A stretch of DNA of 64,000 bases, from assembly GCF_011602365.1 (NCBI RefSeq), contig NZ_JAAONZ010000004.1, positions 405,012 through 469,011 of the forward strand. The letters run 5' to 3'. Under the pieces are notes generated by a model, which did not search any database, was not told the origin of the DNA, and saw only the letters and a program-made list of their open reading frames with translations. Source of the stretch: Pseudomaricurvus hydrocarbonicus. GTDB taxonomy: Bacteria > Pseudomonadota > Gammaproteobacteria > Pseudomonadales > Cellvibrionaceae. The position numbers and the translations under genes are program-made. Of the stretch, positions 1-6,794 are shown piece by piece (positions within the stretch are counted from its first letter, which is position 1; each line of letters starts with the position of its first letter).

Positions 1-384
1 GTCCCTGACCCAATACCAGATGTTTTCCCACACTTCGGCGTCGAAGCCCGACTCTGTCCAAAGCTTGATTTCGCCGTCCTGCGCAACACAGTAAAACCCG
101 TCGCGAGATTCACACAACGCCACCATTTCCCGCGGCATGCCTATGGACCAGGCGGTCGAGGTCACTTCAGGGAGGTAGGTGTGAGATGAAGGATCGGCCA
201 CGGTGACCGGTTCCAGGGTGCCATAAACTACATCCCCGCAAGTCATCAGAAACTCACGAAAATCCGCGGGTAGCGGCATCAAAATCTCTTCCTGAGCCAC
301 GACCACCTGATCGTGCTCGGGCAACTCCAGAGGTACCGGCACCTCTTCCGAGACCGCGTGCAGCTCATCAATCAACTCTTCCAT
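1..384 (-). CDS. SMI1/KNR4 (SUKH) family protein, C-terminus cut off by window edge
   Basis: The frame is open from an ATG at 384 to the left edge (128 codons), so the protein is incomplete. The translation carries a SUKH-like pattern: LPADFREFLMTCGD near residues 38-51, then a W..GMP segment and a GFYCVAQDGEIKLW block resembling the strand region of SMI1/KNR4 domains. SUKH proteins are mostly immunity proteins against polymorphic toxins or general protein-binding modules. No toxin gene is visible beside it, although the neighbour on the left is outside the window. The next gene (822-433) lies on the same strand about 50 bp upstream and may be co-transcribed. Family assignment is by pattern only. 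Confidence 0.6.
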   Translation of the reverse strand, partial: MEELIDELHAVSEEVPVPLELPEHDQVVVAQEEILMPLPADFREFLMTCGDVVYGTLEPVTVADPSSHTYLPEVTSTAWSIGMPREMVALCESRDGFYCVAQDGEIKLWTESGFDAEVWENIWYWVRD

Positions 385-432
385 AACGCCCTCTTGCCTT
401 ACACAATCTCATGATAAAACATGAATTAATTC

Positions 433-822
433 TTACTTAACACCCAGCAAACCATCTTTTAACCGAACGATTTGCTCGCCCGCTTCATCAATTCTAAAAA
501 AATCATCCTGATTGTCATACTCCGGTCCGGGGTCACATTGCACCGGCAACCCAAAAGCCGCAAAGGCCTCCCGGGCACATTCCACATCCGACTCCCAGGG
601 GGTTTTGTCAGAATCGAACCAGATACCCACATAAGGCCCACCTTCAATGCCCGTCTGTACAACAATCGGAATCGGCGGCTGCTGTTCCTGAGCACGGTAC
701 ATCCGCACACCTTTTTGGGATTTATCGACGGGCAATTCTTCCAGTGGGCCAAGAACCCCTTTAATCCACCCTAAAACGCGCTTCAATACCGGTTCGCGGA
801 TGTAAATTTCAATATCTTTCAT
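433..822 (-). CDS. hypothetical protein, 129 aa
   Basis: I do not recognise this protein. It is soluble and acidic, with no signal peptide or membrane segment. It begins MKDIEIYIREPVLKRVLGWI and contains a GIWFDSDKTPWESDVECARE stretch. The frame extends 9 bp further to a GTG at 831, but the ATG at 822 is preceded by GGGTTCT and gives a more natural N-terminus. It lies just upstream of the SUKH-like gene on the same strand, so the two may form a small operon. The two together could be an immunity-type pair, but nothing in the sequence proves it. Confidence 0.6.
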   Translation of the reverse strand: MKDIEIYIREPVLKRVLGWIKGVLGPLEELPVDKSQKGVRMYRAQEQQPPIPIVVQTGIEGGPYVGIWFDSDKTPWESDVECAREAFAAFGLPVQCDPGPEYDNQDDFFRIDEAGEQIVRLKDGLLGVK

Positions 823-1173
823 AGAACCCACACAGTGTAAGGACAGCTTGTCTAAAAACGCTTTTCGACCAAATCCGGACTCAAAGACTCAATAGAAGAC
901 TTCTCGGTCTCGGGCTGGGCCAGCTGCGGGGTAAGGTATCACCATTCTTTCGACAAACCCACACAAAACAGGCTCTGAGCCCGCAGGTTTGGGATAACCA
1001 CCGCTGCGAGCCAAAATGGCTTTTAATGACATCCCGAGACGACGTCAATAGCGTCAGAGACAAGCAGTTGGCCTTATAAATCAATGATGTATGCCGCCTC
1101 CCACTTAATAGATTCAGTTTTTTGGCGTTCCCTGCTAAAATCCCGCCCGTCCAAACAGGCCGCGAATAGTCCT

Positions 1174-1878
1174 ATGCATTTAGAGCAGTATTTTACCCCT
1201 TCCCAAGCTGAATTCAGCTTTACCCGAAATCAGGCGTGCAGCTTCGCCAAACAAATTGCCAATGATTTCAACCCCATCCACGATGAAGACGCCACCCGCT
1301 TTTGCGTACCTGGCGATCTACTCTTCGCGGTCGCGCTGTCCAAGCTAGGATTAAGCGAGAAAATGGACATTCGTTTCTCTGATATGGTCAGTGACGGTGT
1401 CAATCTGCATTTTGAACACGCCTCCGATGGTCACGTTGACATTCAGGACGAGGCCGGTAAAAACTACCTGTACATCAAGTCTGAAGGTAAAAAAAACCTG
1501 GATGCAGACATGATTTCCAAGCTTACCGAAGTGTATGTGGCTTTTTCCGGCAAGACCTTCCCGCACCTTCTGGTTCCCCTCTGGGAAGCCAATGAAGTGA
1601 TGGTCAATCCGGCACGCCCGTTGGTGATTTACGAATCCATGCATCTGGAGCTCGACACCCTGGATTTTCACAATCCTACTCTCGAATATGCCCATTCAAG
1701 CCTTGAGGTGAACGGCAAGCGCGGCAATGCCTGCATCCGGTTTAACTTTAAAGAAGGCAATGACACACTGGGGCACGGTGAAAAACGCATCGTTTTGAGT
1801 GGTCTCAAGCCCTACGATCAAAAGGCCATTGACGGTTTGATCGAATTCTACAATGAGCGCAAATCGATTTTTGCCTGA
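1174..1878 (+). CDS. DUF3581 family protein
   Basis: The 234-residue product matches my memory of the DUF3581 family of gammaproteobacteria: MHLEQYFT at the start, then FTRNQACSFAKQIANDFNPI and DEDATRFCVPGDLLFAVALS. The DFNPIHD...A..FCVPGDLLFA pattern resembles hotdog-fold MaoC-like proteins, but the biochemical role is unknown to me. The frame is open upstream to ATG codons at 1084/1087. I prefer 1174 because family members begin with a Met-x-Leu-x-x-Phe/Tyr segment and the extra 30 residues are low in family-like character. It is convergent with the downstream minus-strand gene. No signal peptide is seen. Confidence 0.75.
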   Translation: MHLEQYFTPSQAEFSFTRNQACSFAKQIANDFNPIHDEDATRFCVPGDLLFAVALSKLGLSEKMDIRFSDMVSDGVNLHFEHASDGHVDIQDEAGKNYLYIKSEGKKNLDADMISKLTEVYVAFSGKTFPHLLVPLWEANEVMVNPARPLVIYESMHLELDTLDFHNPTLEYAHSSLEVNGKRGNACIRFNFKEGNDTLGHGEKRIVLSGLKPYDQKAIDGLIEFYNERKSIFA

Positions 1879-1895
1879 GTACCCTGTTAGTGTTT

Positions 1896-1911
1896 AACCG
1901 GGTACCCGGTT
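1896..1911. repeat. 16-bp perfect palindrome between convergent genes
   Basis: AACCGGGTACCCGGTT is fully self-complementary and lies in the 51-bp gap between the stops of two converging genes. It may help end transcription, but it has no loop and no T-tract on either side, so it is not a standard intrinsic terminator. Confidence 0.4.
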
Positions 1912-1929
1912 GCAAGGGCGGCCACAACG

Positions 1930-2820
1930 CTAAGGGGTTGGAGGTGCGCCGCTGGCGCCTCTCTCCTTACTCAGGACGTGATTTACCACAGACCAGTCTT
2001 CCACCACGGCATTAAAAAACCCGGATTCACGATACGCACGCTCCAACCGCCGCTCTCTGCGGAGAATCCTCAGACCTCGCGTAAGAGCCCGGGACACCAC
2101 AGCGTAATCTTTTGAAGTCCTGCTGATCGGGTAATGGCGGCTCCCCAGCAGCTCTACCTGTATTCCTTCAATGGGATAGAGTCGGTATTCAGCCACCTCA
2201 ATACTGAGCTGTTTACCTGCGGGAAAAGGTGCAAGGGTAATATCTGCACGCCCCAAACACAGCATTTTCACCATGGAAATCCAATTATCCACGGAGTCCA
2301 GCTTGGAAAACCCCATCGCCTGAAGTGTTTGCCAGTCCACTGTCCACTGACGATTAGACACCACCCTCAGATCTTTCAATGCTGGTAATGTATTTTGGGA
2401 AAGCAATTCCTCCTTGCAGGTATAAACCCCCACCATAAACTCACCAGGCCTGACAATGGCATCGCTCACGGCCACACTCGGCTTGAGACGCTCAGCATCG
2501 CGCTTCCACACCGTGGTCCCCCCCAGAGAAGCGTTGCCAGCGGCTAATTCCCGAAAGGTACGTGCGTAATCCGGGCTGCTTCGCAAGCGGATCTGATCCT
2601 TGTAGCCGCCTTCCAGCAGAGCCTGGATCACCAGCACCACTTCGACAACGTCGCGGCGCGAAGCCTTCCCGTCAAAGTGGAAAATCCTGCCCACGTCCCG
2701 ACCGTCGACAAATGTCTGATAGTCGCTCATTACATCGTCTGGCACCAGTATGGTGGCGCTGTGCGCGATCGCTGAGCTGAAGATAAACAGGCACATTCCA
2801 GCAATCCATTTGCCAGTCAT
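1930..2820 (-). CDS. periplasmic solute-binding-like protein (SBP family 3 type)
   Basis: The frame runs from a GTG at 2943, but the ATG at 2820 gives a clear signal peptide (MTGKWIAGMCLFIFSSAIAH, cleavage after HSA). The mature part resembles short periplasmic binding proteins related to amino-acid ABC receptors: VPDDVMSDYQTFVDGRDVGR, a VVSNRQWTVDW segment and a C-terminal RRERRLERAYRESGFF helix. No transporter genes are adjacent, so it may be a stand-alone periplasmic sensor domain. The upstream extension contains a 12-bp tandem duplication giving SWGRSWGR, which looks non-coding. Its stop lies 51 bp from the DUF3581 stop (convergent). Function beyond binding-protein fold is not determined. 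Confidence 0.6.
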   Translation of the reverse strand: MTGKWIAGMCLFIFSSAIAHSATILVPDDVMSDYQTFVDGRDVGRIFHFDGKASRRDVVEVVLVIQALLEGGYKDQIRLRSSPDYARTFRELAAGNASLGGTTVWKRDAERLKPSVAVSDAIVRPGEFMVGVYTCKEELLSQNTLPALKDLRVVSNRQWTVDWQTLQAMGFSKLDSVDNWISMVKMLCLGRADITLAPFPAGKQLSIEVAEYRLYPIEGIQVELLGSRHYPISRTSKDYAVVSRALTRGLRILRRERRLERAYRESGFFNAVVEDWSVVNHVLSKERGASGAPPTP

Positions 2821-2944
2821 CCGGCGCCCCCAACTACGCCCCCAACTACGCCCACCAGTAACCCCACCTGTGATCCTTACCTGTGCCATGCGACTCCCGC
2901 TTTTTAAGCACTTCAACCTTACAGCAACCTTTTGGACATCCACA

Positions 2945-3832
2945 TCACCTCACAGTATAGGCTTCGCAATGCTTCAGCCAGAGATTAATACCCGGTCCTC
3001 GAAATTTCTGTTTGTGCAAAATAATATAAAAACGCCGGTGAAAGTTTCGCTGAGGTACGTCAAGTGGCACCAGACTGCCACGGCGAAACGCATCCCGCAG
3101 CGCAATTTCGGACAAACAGCCAATTCCCAGTCCGGCCTCTACCGCTCGCTTGATGGCTTCAGTATGTTGCAACTCATGGCGAATATGCATATCGCCGAGT
3201 AAACCCTGCATGGCACGATCAAAGGCCTGACGCGTTCCGGAACCGTACTCCCTGACCACCCACTGGGCCTCCAACAAATCCTCATCCGATAATTGCCCCT
3301 TGGTCGCCAGCGGGTGATTTGGCGCACAAAACACGACTAGATCATCTTCTCGCCATTGCATCACATCCAGATCCGGGTGCTGCAGCTCGCCCTCAATCAA
3401 GCCGACATCCAGCTCATAGTTTTCCACCATCCGGGCAATGGTTTCGGTGTTGGCCACTTTGAGCTGAACATCAGCCCCGGCATGATCGGTCATAAAGCTC
3501 GCCATCATCTCCACGGCGAGGTAATTGCCTATGGTCAGCGTGGCGCCCACTTTGAGCAAGCCCAGATCCTGATGCTGATTCAGGTCCCGCTCGAAGGCTT
3601 GTGCCTGCTCTAGCAGGGCTTCGGCCCTGGGGCGCAAAACCCGGCCCAATTCATTCAGCTGCAGACGCTTTCCGACGCGATCAAACAACTGAATATCAAA
3701 CTGCTGCTCAATGTCGCGCAATGAGCTGCTGGCCGCCGATTGCGACATCGACAAACTTTCCGCCGCACGGGTAATGTTTTCAAAGTGAGCGGCTGCCAGA
3801 AAAACCTCTAACTGCCGGAGTGAATAACGCAT
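2945..3832 (-). CDS. finR: LysR-type regulator, FinR-like
   Basis: A 295-residue LysR protein. The N-terminal winged HTH spans about residues 1-60 (MRYSLRQLEVFLAAAHFENI, then SLSMSQSAASSSLRDIEQQF), followed by the two-lobe effector domain (LKVGATLTIGNYLAVEMMAS; VVREYGSGTRQAFDRAM; EAGLGIGCLSE). It is divergent from fpr with a 180-bp intergenic region. That arrangement is the one known for FinR, the activator of ferredoxin-NADP reductase under oxidative stress in Pseudomonas. The frame also allows a GTG at 3847, but MRYSLRQL is the usual LysR start. The name rests on family plus synteny. Confidence 0.8.
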   Translation of the reverse strand: MRYSLRQLEVFLAAAHFENITRAAESLSMSQSAASSSLRDIEQQFDIQLFDRVGKRLQLNELGRVLRPRAEALLEQAQAFERDLNQHQDLGLLKVGATLTIGNYLAVEMMASFMTDHAGADVQLKVANTETIARMVENYELDVGLIEGELQHPDLDVMQWREDDLVVFCAPNHPLATKGQLSDEDLLEAQWVVREYGSGTRQAFDRAMQGLLGDMHIRHELQHTEAIKRAVEAGLGIGCLSEIALRDAFRRGSLVPLDVPQRNFHRRFYIILHKQKFRGPGINLWLKHCEAYTVR

Positions 3833-3929
3833 AGTTTTGGGGTCCACGGTGTCAAAGTTTGGAAATCACACGGAGTATGTCGTCAATTCAAACGACAAAC
3901 CCCTTATATGCGAAAAACTGATTACAAAC

Positions 3930-3958
3930 TTCTGATTAACTTGTTTTACAAATATGAT
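3930..3958 (+). promoter_or_regulatory. candidate fpr promoter
   Basis: TTCTGA at 3930-3935 and TATGAT at 3953-3958 are separated by 17 bp and lie in the AT-rich finR-fpr intergenic region, about 55 bp upstream of the fpr start. The weak -35 would suit a LysR-activated promoter. No FinR site could be fixed. Confidence 0.35.
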
Positions 3959-4013
3959 AATCAAGCTTTACACTGGCTGCAACTTAAATGATCACCAGTA
4001 AGGGTTAAGCACC

Positions 4014-4787
4014 ATGGCAAAAGTCATCACCGAAGCGGTCACCAGCATCCACCACTGGAATGACACCCTGTTTAGCTTCAAAACCAGCCGCGACCCCGCT
4101 TTGCGTTTCGAAAACGGCCACTTTGTGATGATGGGCCTTGAGGTCGAAGGGAAACCCCTGATGCGCGCCTACAGCATTGCCAGCGCTAACTATGATGATC
4201 AACTGGAATTTTTCAGCATTAAGGTGCCCAACGGTCCGCTGACCTCAAAATTGCAGAACATTCAGGTGGGCGACCAGATACTGGTCAGCACCAAACCGAC
4301 CGGGACCCTCATCGCCGATCACCTGCTGCCCGGCAAACACCTGTACCTGATCAGTACCGGTACCGGCCTGGCCCCGTTCATGAGCATCATTCGTGACCCG
4401 GAAATCTACGATCGCTTTGACAAGATCATTCTGACGCATGGTGTGCGCACTGTCTCCGAACTGGCCTATCAGGAAGTGATTGAAAAGGAACTGCCCAATG
4501 ATGAGTACCTGGGCGATGTCATTAAAGAAAAGCTGCTCTACTACCCCACGGTGACGCGTGAGCCTTACCGCAATCAGGGCCGCCTGACCGACGCGATGGC
4601 TTCCGGTGTACTGCCAAAGTCTTTGGGCTTACCCAATATAAACCCTGAAACAGATCGCTTCATGGTCTGCGGCAGTCCGGCAATGCTGAAAGACACCTGC
4701 GCGTGGCTGGATGAGCGAGGCTTCACCGAGTCACGTCACGGCCATCAAGCCCACTATGTGATTGAAAGAGCCTTTGTCGAAAAATAA
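4014..4787 (+). CDS. fpr: ferredoxin--NADP(+) reductase
   Basis: The 257-residue product is a full-length bacterial plant-type FNR. It has the FAD-binding RAYSIAS motif (residues 51-57), an FFSIKVPNGPLTSKL segment, the NADP-binding GTGLAPF loop (about 116-122), VCGSPAMLKD, and the VERAFVEK-type C-terminus (IERAFVEK here) seen in the short bacterial class. It transfers electrons between NADPH and ferredoxin or flavodoxin in the cytoplasm. The gene is preceded by AAGGGTTAAGCACC, a good ribosome binding site, and is divergent from the FinR-like regulator that probably controls it. Confidence 0.93.
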   Translation: MAKVITEAVTSIHHWNDTLFSFKTSRDPALRFENGHFVMMGLEVEGKPLMRAYSIASANYDDQLEFFSIKVPNGPLTSKLQNIQVGDQILVSTKPTGTLIADHLLPGKHLYLISTGTGLAPFMSIIRDPEIYDRFDKIILTHGVRTVSELAYQEVIEKELPNDEYLGDVIKEKLLYYPTVTREPYRNQGRLTDAMASGVLPKSLGLPNINPETDRFMVCGSPAMLKDTCAWLDERGFTESRHGHQAHYVIERAFVEK

Positions 4788-4872
4788 ACGAGAATATTGA
4801 TTCCGTTTCGGTCCACATCTATTCGTGGTAGTCTTTTCACCGACTTAAGCAATTGACGGACTTGGACATTAC

Positions 4873-5511
4873 ATGGGCTCGATATTTACCTCTCTGGCCA
4901 GTCTTCCAGAACCGACACAGGCGCGCAGCCGCGAAGCCCTGGATCGTTTTCTGGCCGCCGGTGAGCGGCTGCTGGCGGAAAACCGTTTTGAAGAAGCTGG
5001 CATCGCGGAGCTCGCCAATGAGGCTCAATCCTCTGTCGGTACCTTTTATCGACTGCTGTCTGAAAAAGAAACACTGACGCTGTTATTGATGCAGCGCTTT
5101 TTCACCGAGATTGAAGATATGGTGGAAACGACGTTTCACCCTGATCGCTGGCAGGGACAAGGGATCGCCGCGATTGCCGAAACCTTTGTTGAAGTCTTTG
5201 TTGATATCTACGAGGGACGCGGTGGCGCCCTGCGAGCCTTGATCCTCAGAGCCTCGCGCGATGCCAGCTTTCGCGATCAGGTTCACCAGCTGAATCAGCT
5301 GATCGGCAAGCGTTTGGGGTCACTGCTGCGACAGCGCAAAGACGAAATCACCCACCCTCGACCAGAACAAGCCATTAAAGCCGTGGCGCATATGGTACTG
5401 GGCATACTCAACCAGCACACGATCACAGGTTCTTTAGGCGGACTGTCACGCAAAAATTTGAATGCGGAACTGGTGCGCGTCTTCAATCAATACCTGGGCG
5501 TCAGCACCTGA
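4873..5511 (+). CDS. TetR/AcrR family transcriptional regulator
   Basis: The 212-residue protein has a TetR-type N-terminal HTH (about residues 18-68: ALDRFLAAGERLLAENRFEE, then SVGTFYRLLSEKETLTLLL). A longer helical ligand domain follows, including EVFVDIYEGRGGALRALILR and a C-terminal AVAHMVLGILNQHTI segment. The GTFYRLLSEKE recognition helix is typical of the family. It sits 85 bp after fpr in the same direction and upstream of the hydrolase/TonB receptor operon. It is a possible candidate for the paired palindromes at 5854 and 5894, but no such site is seen before its own start. The ligand is unknown. Confidence 0.82.
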   Translation: MGSIFTSLASLPEPTQARSREALDRFLAAGERLLAENRFEEAGIAELANEAQSSVGTFYRLLSEKETLTLLLMQRFFTEIEDMVETTFHPDRWQGQGIAAIAETFVEVFVDIYEGRGGALRALILRASRDASFRDQVHQLNQLIGKRLGSLLRQRKDEITHPRPEQAIKAVAHMVLGILNQHTITGSLGGLSRKNLNAELVRVFNQYLGVST

Positions 5512-5672
5512 TCGGCGCCTGCTTACCGCTGGTGGACAGAACCAAACGGCCCGCCCAAAATAACGAATGTCCACGGTCAAACTCCCGCAACACCACTGGC
5601 ACTCAGAGCATCAAACGGTCCCACTAAACGGTTAAGGTATCACCGTCCTCTCTGCGTGTAACGCCGCCTCTA

Positions 5673-5730
5673 CCTGCACACCTGCACGCCTGCACACCTG
5701 CACACCTGCACGCCTGCACACCTGCACACC
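5673..5730. repeat. 8-bp tandem repeat, CCTGCAC(A/G)
   Basis: Seven complete copies of CCTGCACA or CCTGCACG plus two bases run head to tail. The variable base follows A,G,A,A,G,A,A, so the array is also a 24-bp higher-order repeat. It lies in the 436-bp gene-free stretch 5512-5947, with about 125 bp between the array and the first palindrome. It has no coding potential and shows the purity of a slippage-prone array. Confidence 0.85.
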
Positions 5731-5853
5731 AAATTCTAAAAGTTCACTTCGCACTGCCTGGAAACTCAGATTCATAAAGATACTCTTTGTTATTGTCATT
5801 AATAATGAGCACACCCACGCCCTGTTCAAACTTTTTCCCCCACACAATATTTA

Positions 5854-5869
5854 CGGAACCAATATTCCG
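5854..5869. promoter_or_regulatory. candidate operator 1, CGGAA-N6-TTCCG
   Basis: CGGAACCAATATTCCG is an inverted repeat with 5-bp perfect arms. It is the distal member of a pair of identical-architecture sites upstream of the hydrolase gene. The spacing and shared arms suggest binding by a dimeric regulator. Confidence 0.55.
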
Positions 5870-5893
5870 ATATTAATGGATTTCGCTTGCAAT

Positions 5894-5909
5894 CGGAATA
5901 TGTATTCCG
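5894..5909. promoter_or_regulatory. candidate operator 2, CGGAA-N6-TTCCG
   Basis: CGGAATATGTATTCCG is an inverted repeat with 7-bp perfect arms around TG. Its centre lies exactly 40 bp from that of operator 1 and it ends 38 bp before the hydrolase start. It would overlap or adjoin the promoter, which fits repression or activation of the hydrolase/TonB receptor operon. Confidence 0.6.
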
Positions 5910-5947
5910 TATTTTGAGTGTAGATGAAAGGCACACAGGAGGCCAGC

Positions 5948-6751
5948 ATGCCCCGAACAGCGGTGAGAAACGTTTATTTGAATTATGAAATTGTCGGCCA
6001 GGGAGAGGCTCTGGTGTTGTTACACGGCCTGGGATCAAGGCTGGAAGACTGGCGGGCACAAACGGCTTACTTTTCGAAGAGCTATAAGGTCATCGCCGTT
6101 GATTTTCGCGGCCACGGTCACTCCGACAAGCCCAGCGGACCCTATTCCATTCCGATGTTTGCCGATGACATCCTTCACCTGCTGGATCAGCTTGGCGTAG
6201 ACCAGTTTCACCTTGCCGGCTTTTCCATGGGGGGGATGACGGCCTTTCAGTTGGCGGTCAACCAGCCACAACGACTGAAAAGCCTGACCATCATCAATTC
6301 CAGCCCCTGCGTGCCCTATCAAACCCTGAGCGAAAAAATGACCGTTTGGGGCCGGCTGGGCTGTATTCATTTACTGGGTATGGCGCGGCTCGGAAAACTG
6401 ATCGGTCGCAACCTGTTCCCCAGAGCGGAGCAAAAACCTTTATACGATGAGTTTCTCGCCACTATGAAACACAACGATGTTGAGGCTTACATCCACTCAC
6501 TGAAATCATTTCTGGGCTGGGATGTCACGTCTCGATTACATCGTTTAAGCATGCCGGTGCTGGTCGTGAGCGCGGACCACGATTACACACCGGTGAGCCA
6601 TAAACAGAGATATTGTGAACACATCCCCAACTGCCAACTGCACGTTATTGAAGATTCGAGACACGCAACACCACTGGACCAACCCGAGAGACTGAATGGT
6701 GTTGTGGACGCTTTTTTACGCAGCACCCAGCCGGATTTTTCACCCCAGTAG
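5948..6751 (+). CDS. alpha/beta hydrolase
   Basis: The 267-residue protein has the full alpha/beta-hydrolase pattern: oxyanion-hole HG at residues 26-27 (LLHGLGS), DFRGHGHSDKP near 52-62, nucleophile elbow GFSMGG with Ser93, the acid in SADHDYTP (Asp210 or Asp212) and His239 in DSRHATPLDQP. A perfect AGGAGG at 5937-5942 with a 5-base spacer fixes the start at 5948 rather than the ATG at 5924. No signal peptide is seen, so it should be cytoplasmic. The TonB receptor follows 43 bp later, which suggests that the hydrolase acts on an imported ester, lactone or ring-cleavage product. The substrate cannot be read from sequence. Confidence 0.85.
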   Translation: MPRTAVRNVYLNYEIVGQGEALVLLHGLGSRLEDWRAQTAYFSKSYKVIAVDFRGHGHSDKPSGPYSIPMFADDILHLLDQLGVDQFHLAGFSMGGMTAFQLAVNQPQRLKSLTIINSSPCVPYQTLSEKMTVWGRLGCIHLLGMARLGKLIGRNLFPRAEQKPLYDEFLATMKHNDVEAYIHSLKSFLGWDVTSRLHRLSMPVLVVSADHDYTPVSHKQRYCEHIPNCQLHVIEDSRHATPLDQPERLNGVVDAFLRSTQPDFSPQ

Positions 6752-6794
6752 TTAACACCATACCCAACAGCAATAATCATAAAAGGGAAAGACT

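Noticed and set aside
1896..1911. Intrinsic terminator
   Set aside because: Perfect palindrome, but it has no loop and no T-tract; kept only as a repeat feature.
5673..5730. CRISPR-like array
   Set aside because: Units are only 8 bp with no spacers; it is a simple tandem repeat. The 49341-49505 tract was rejected as CRISPR for the same reason.
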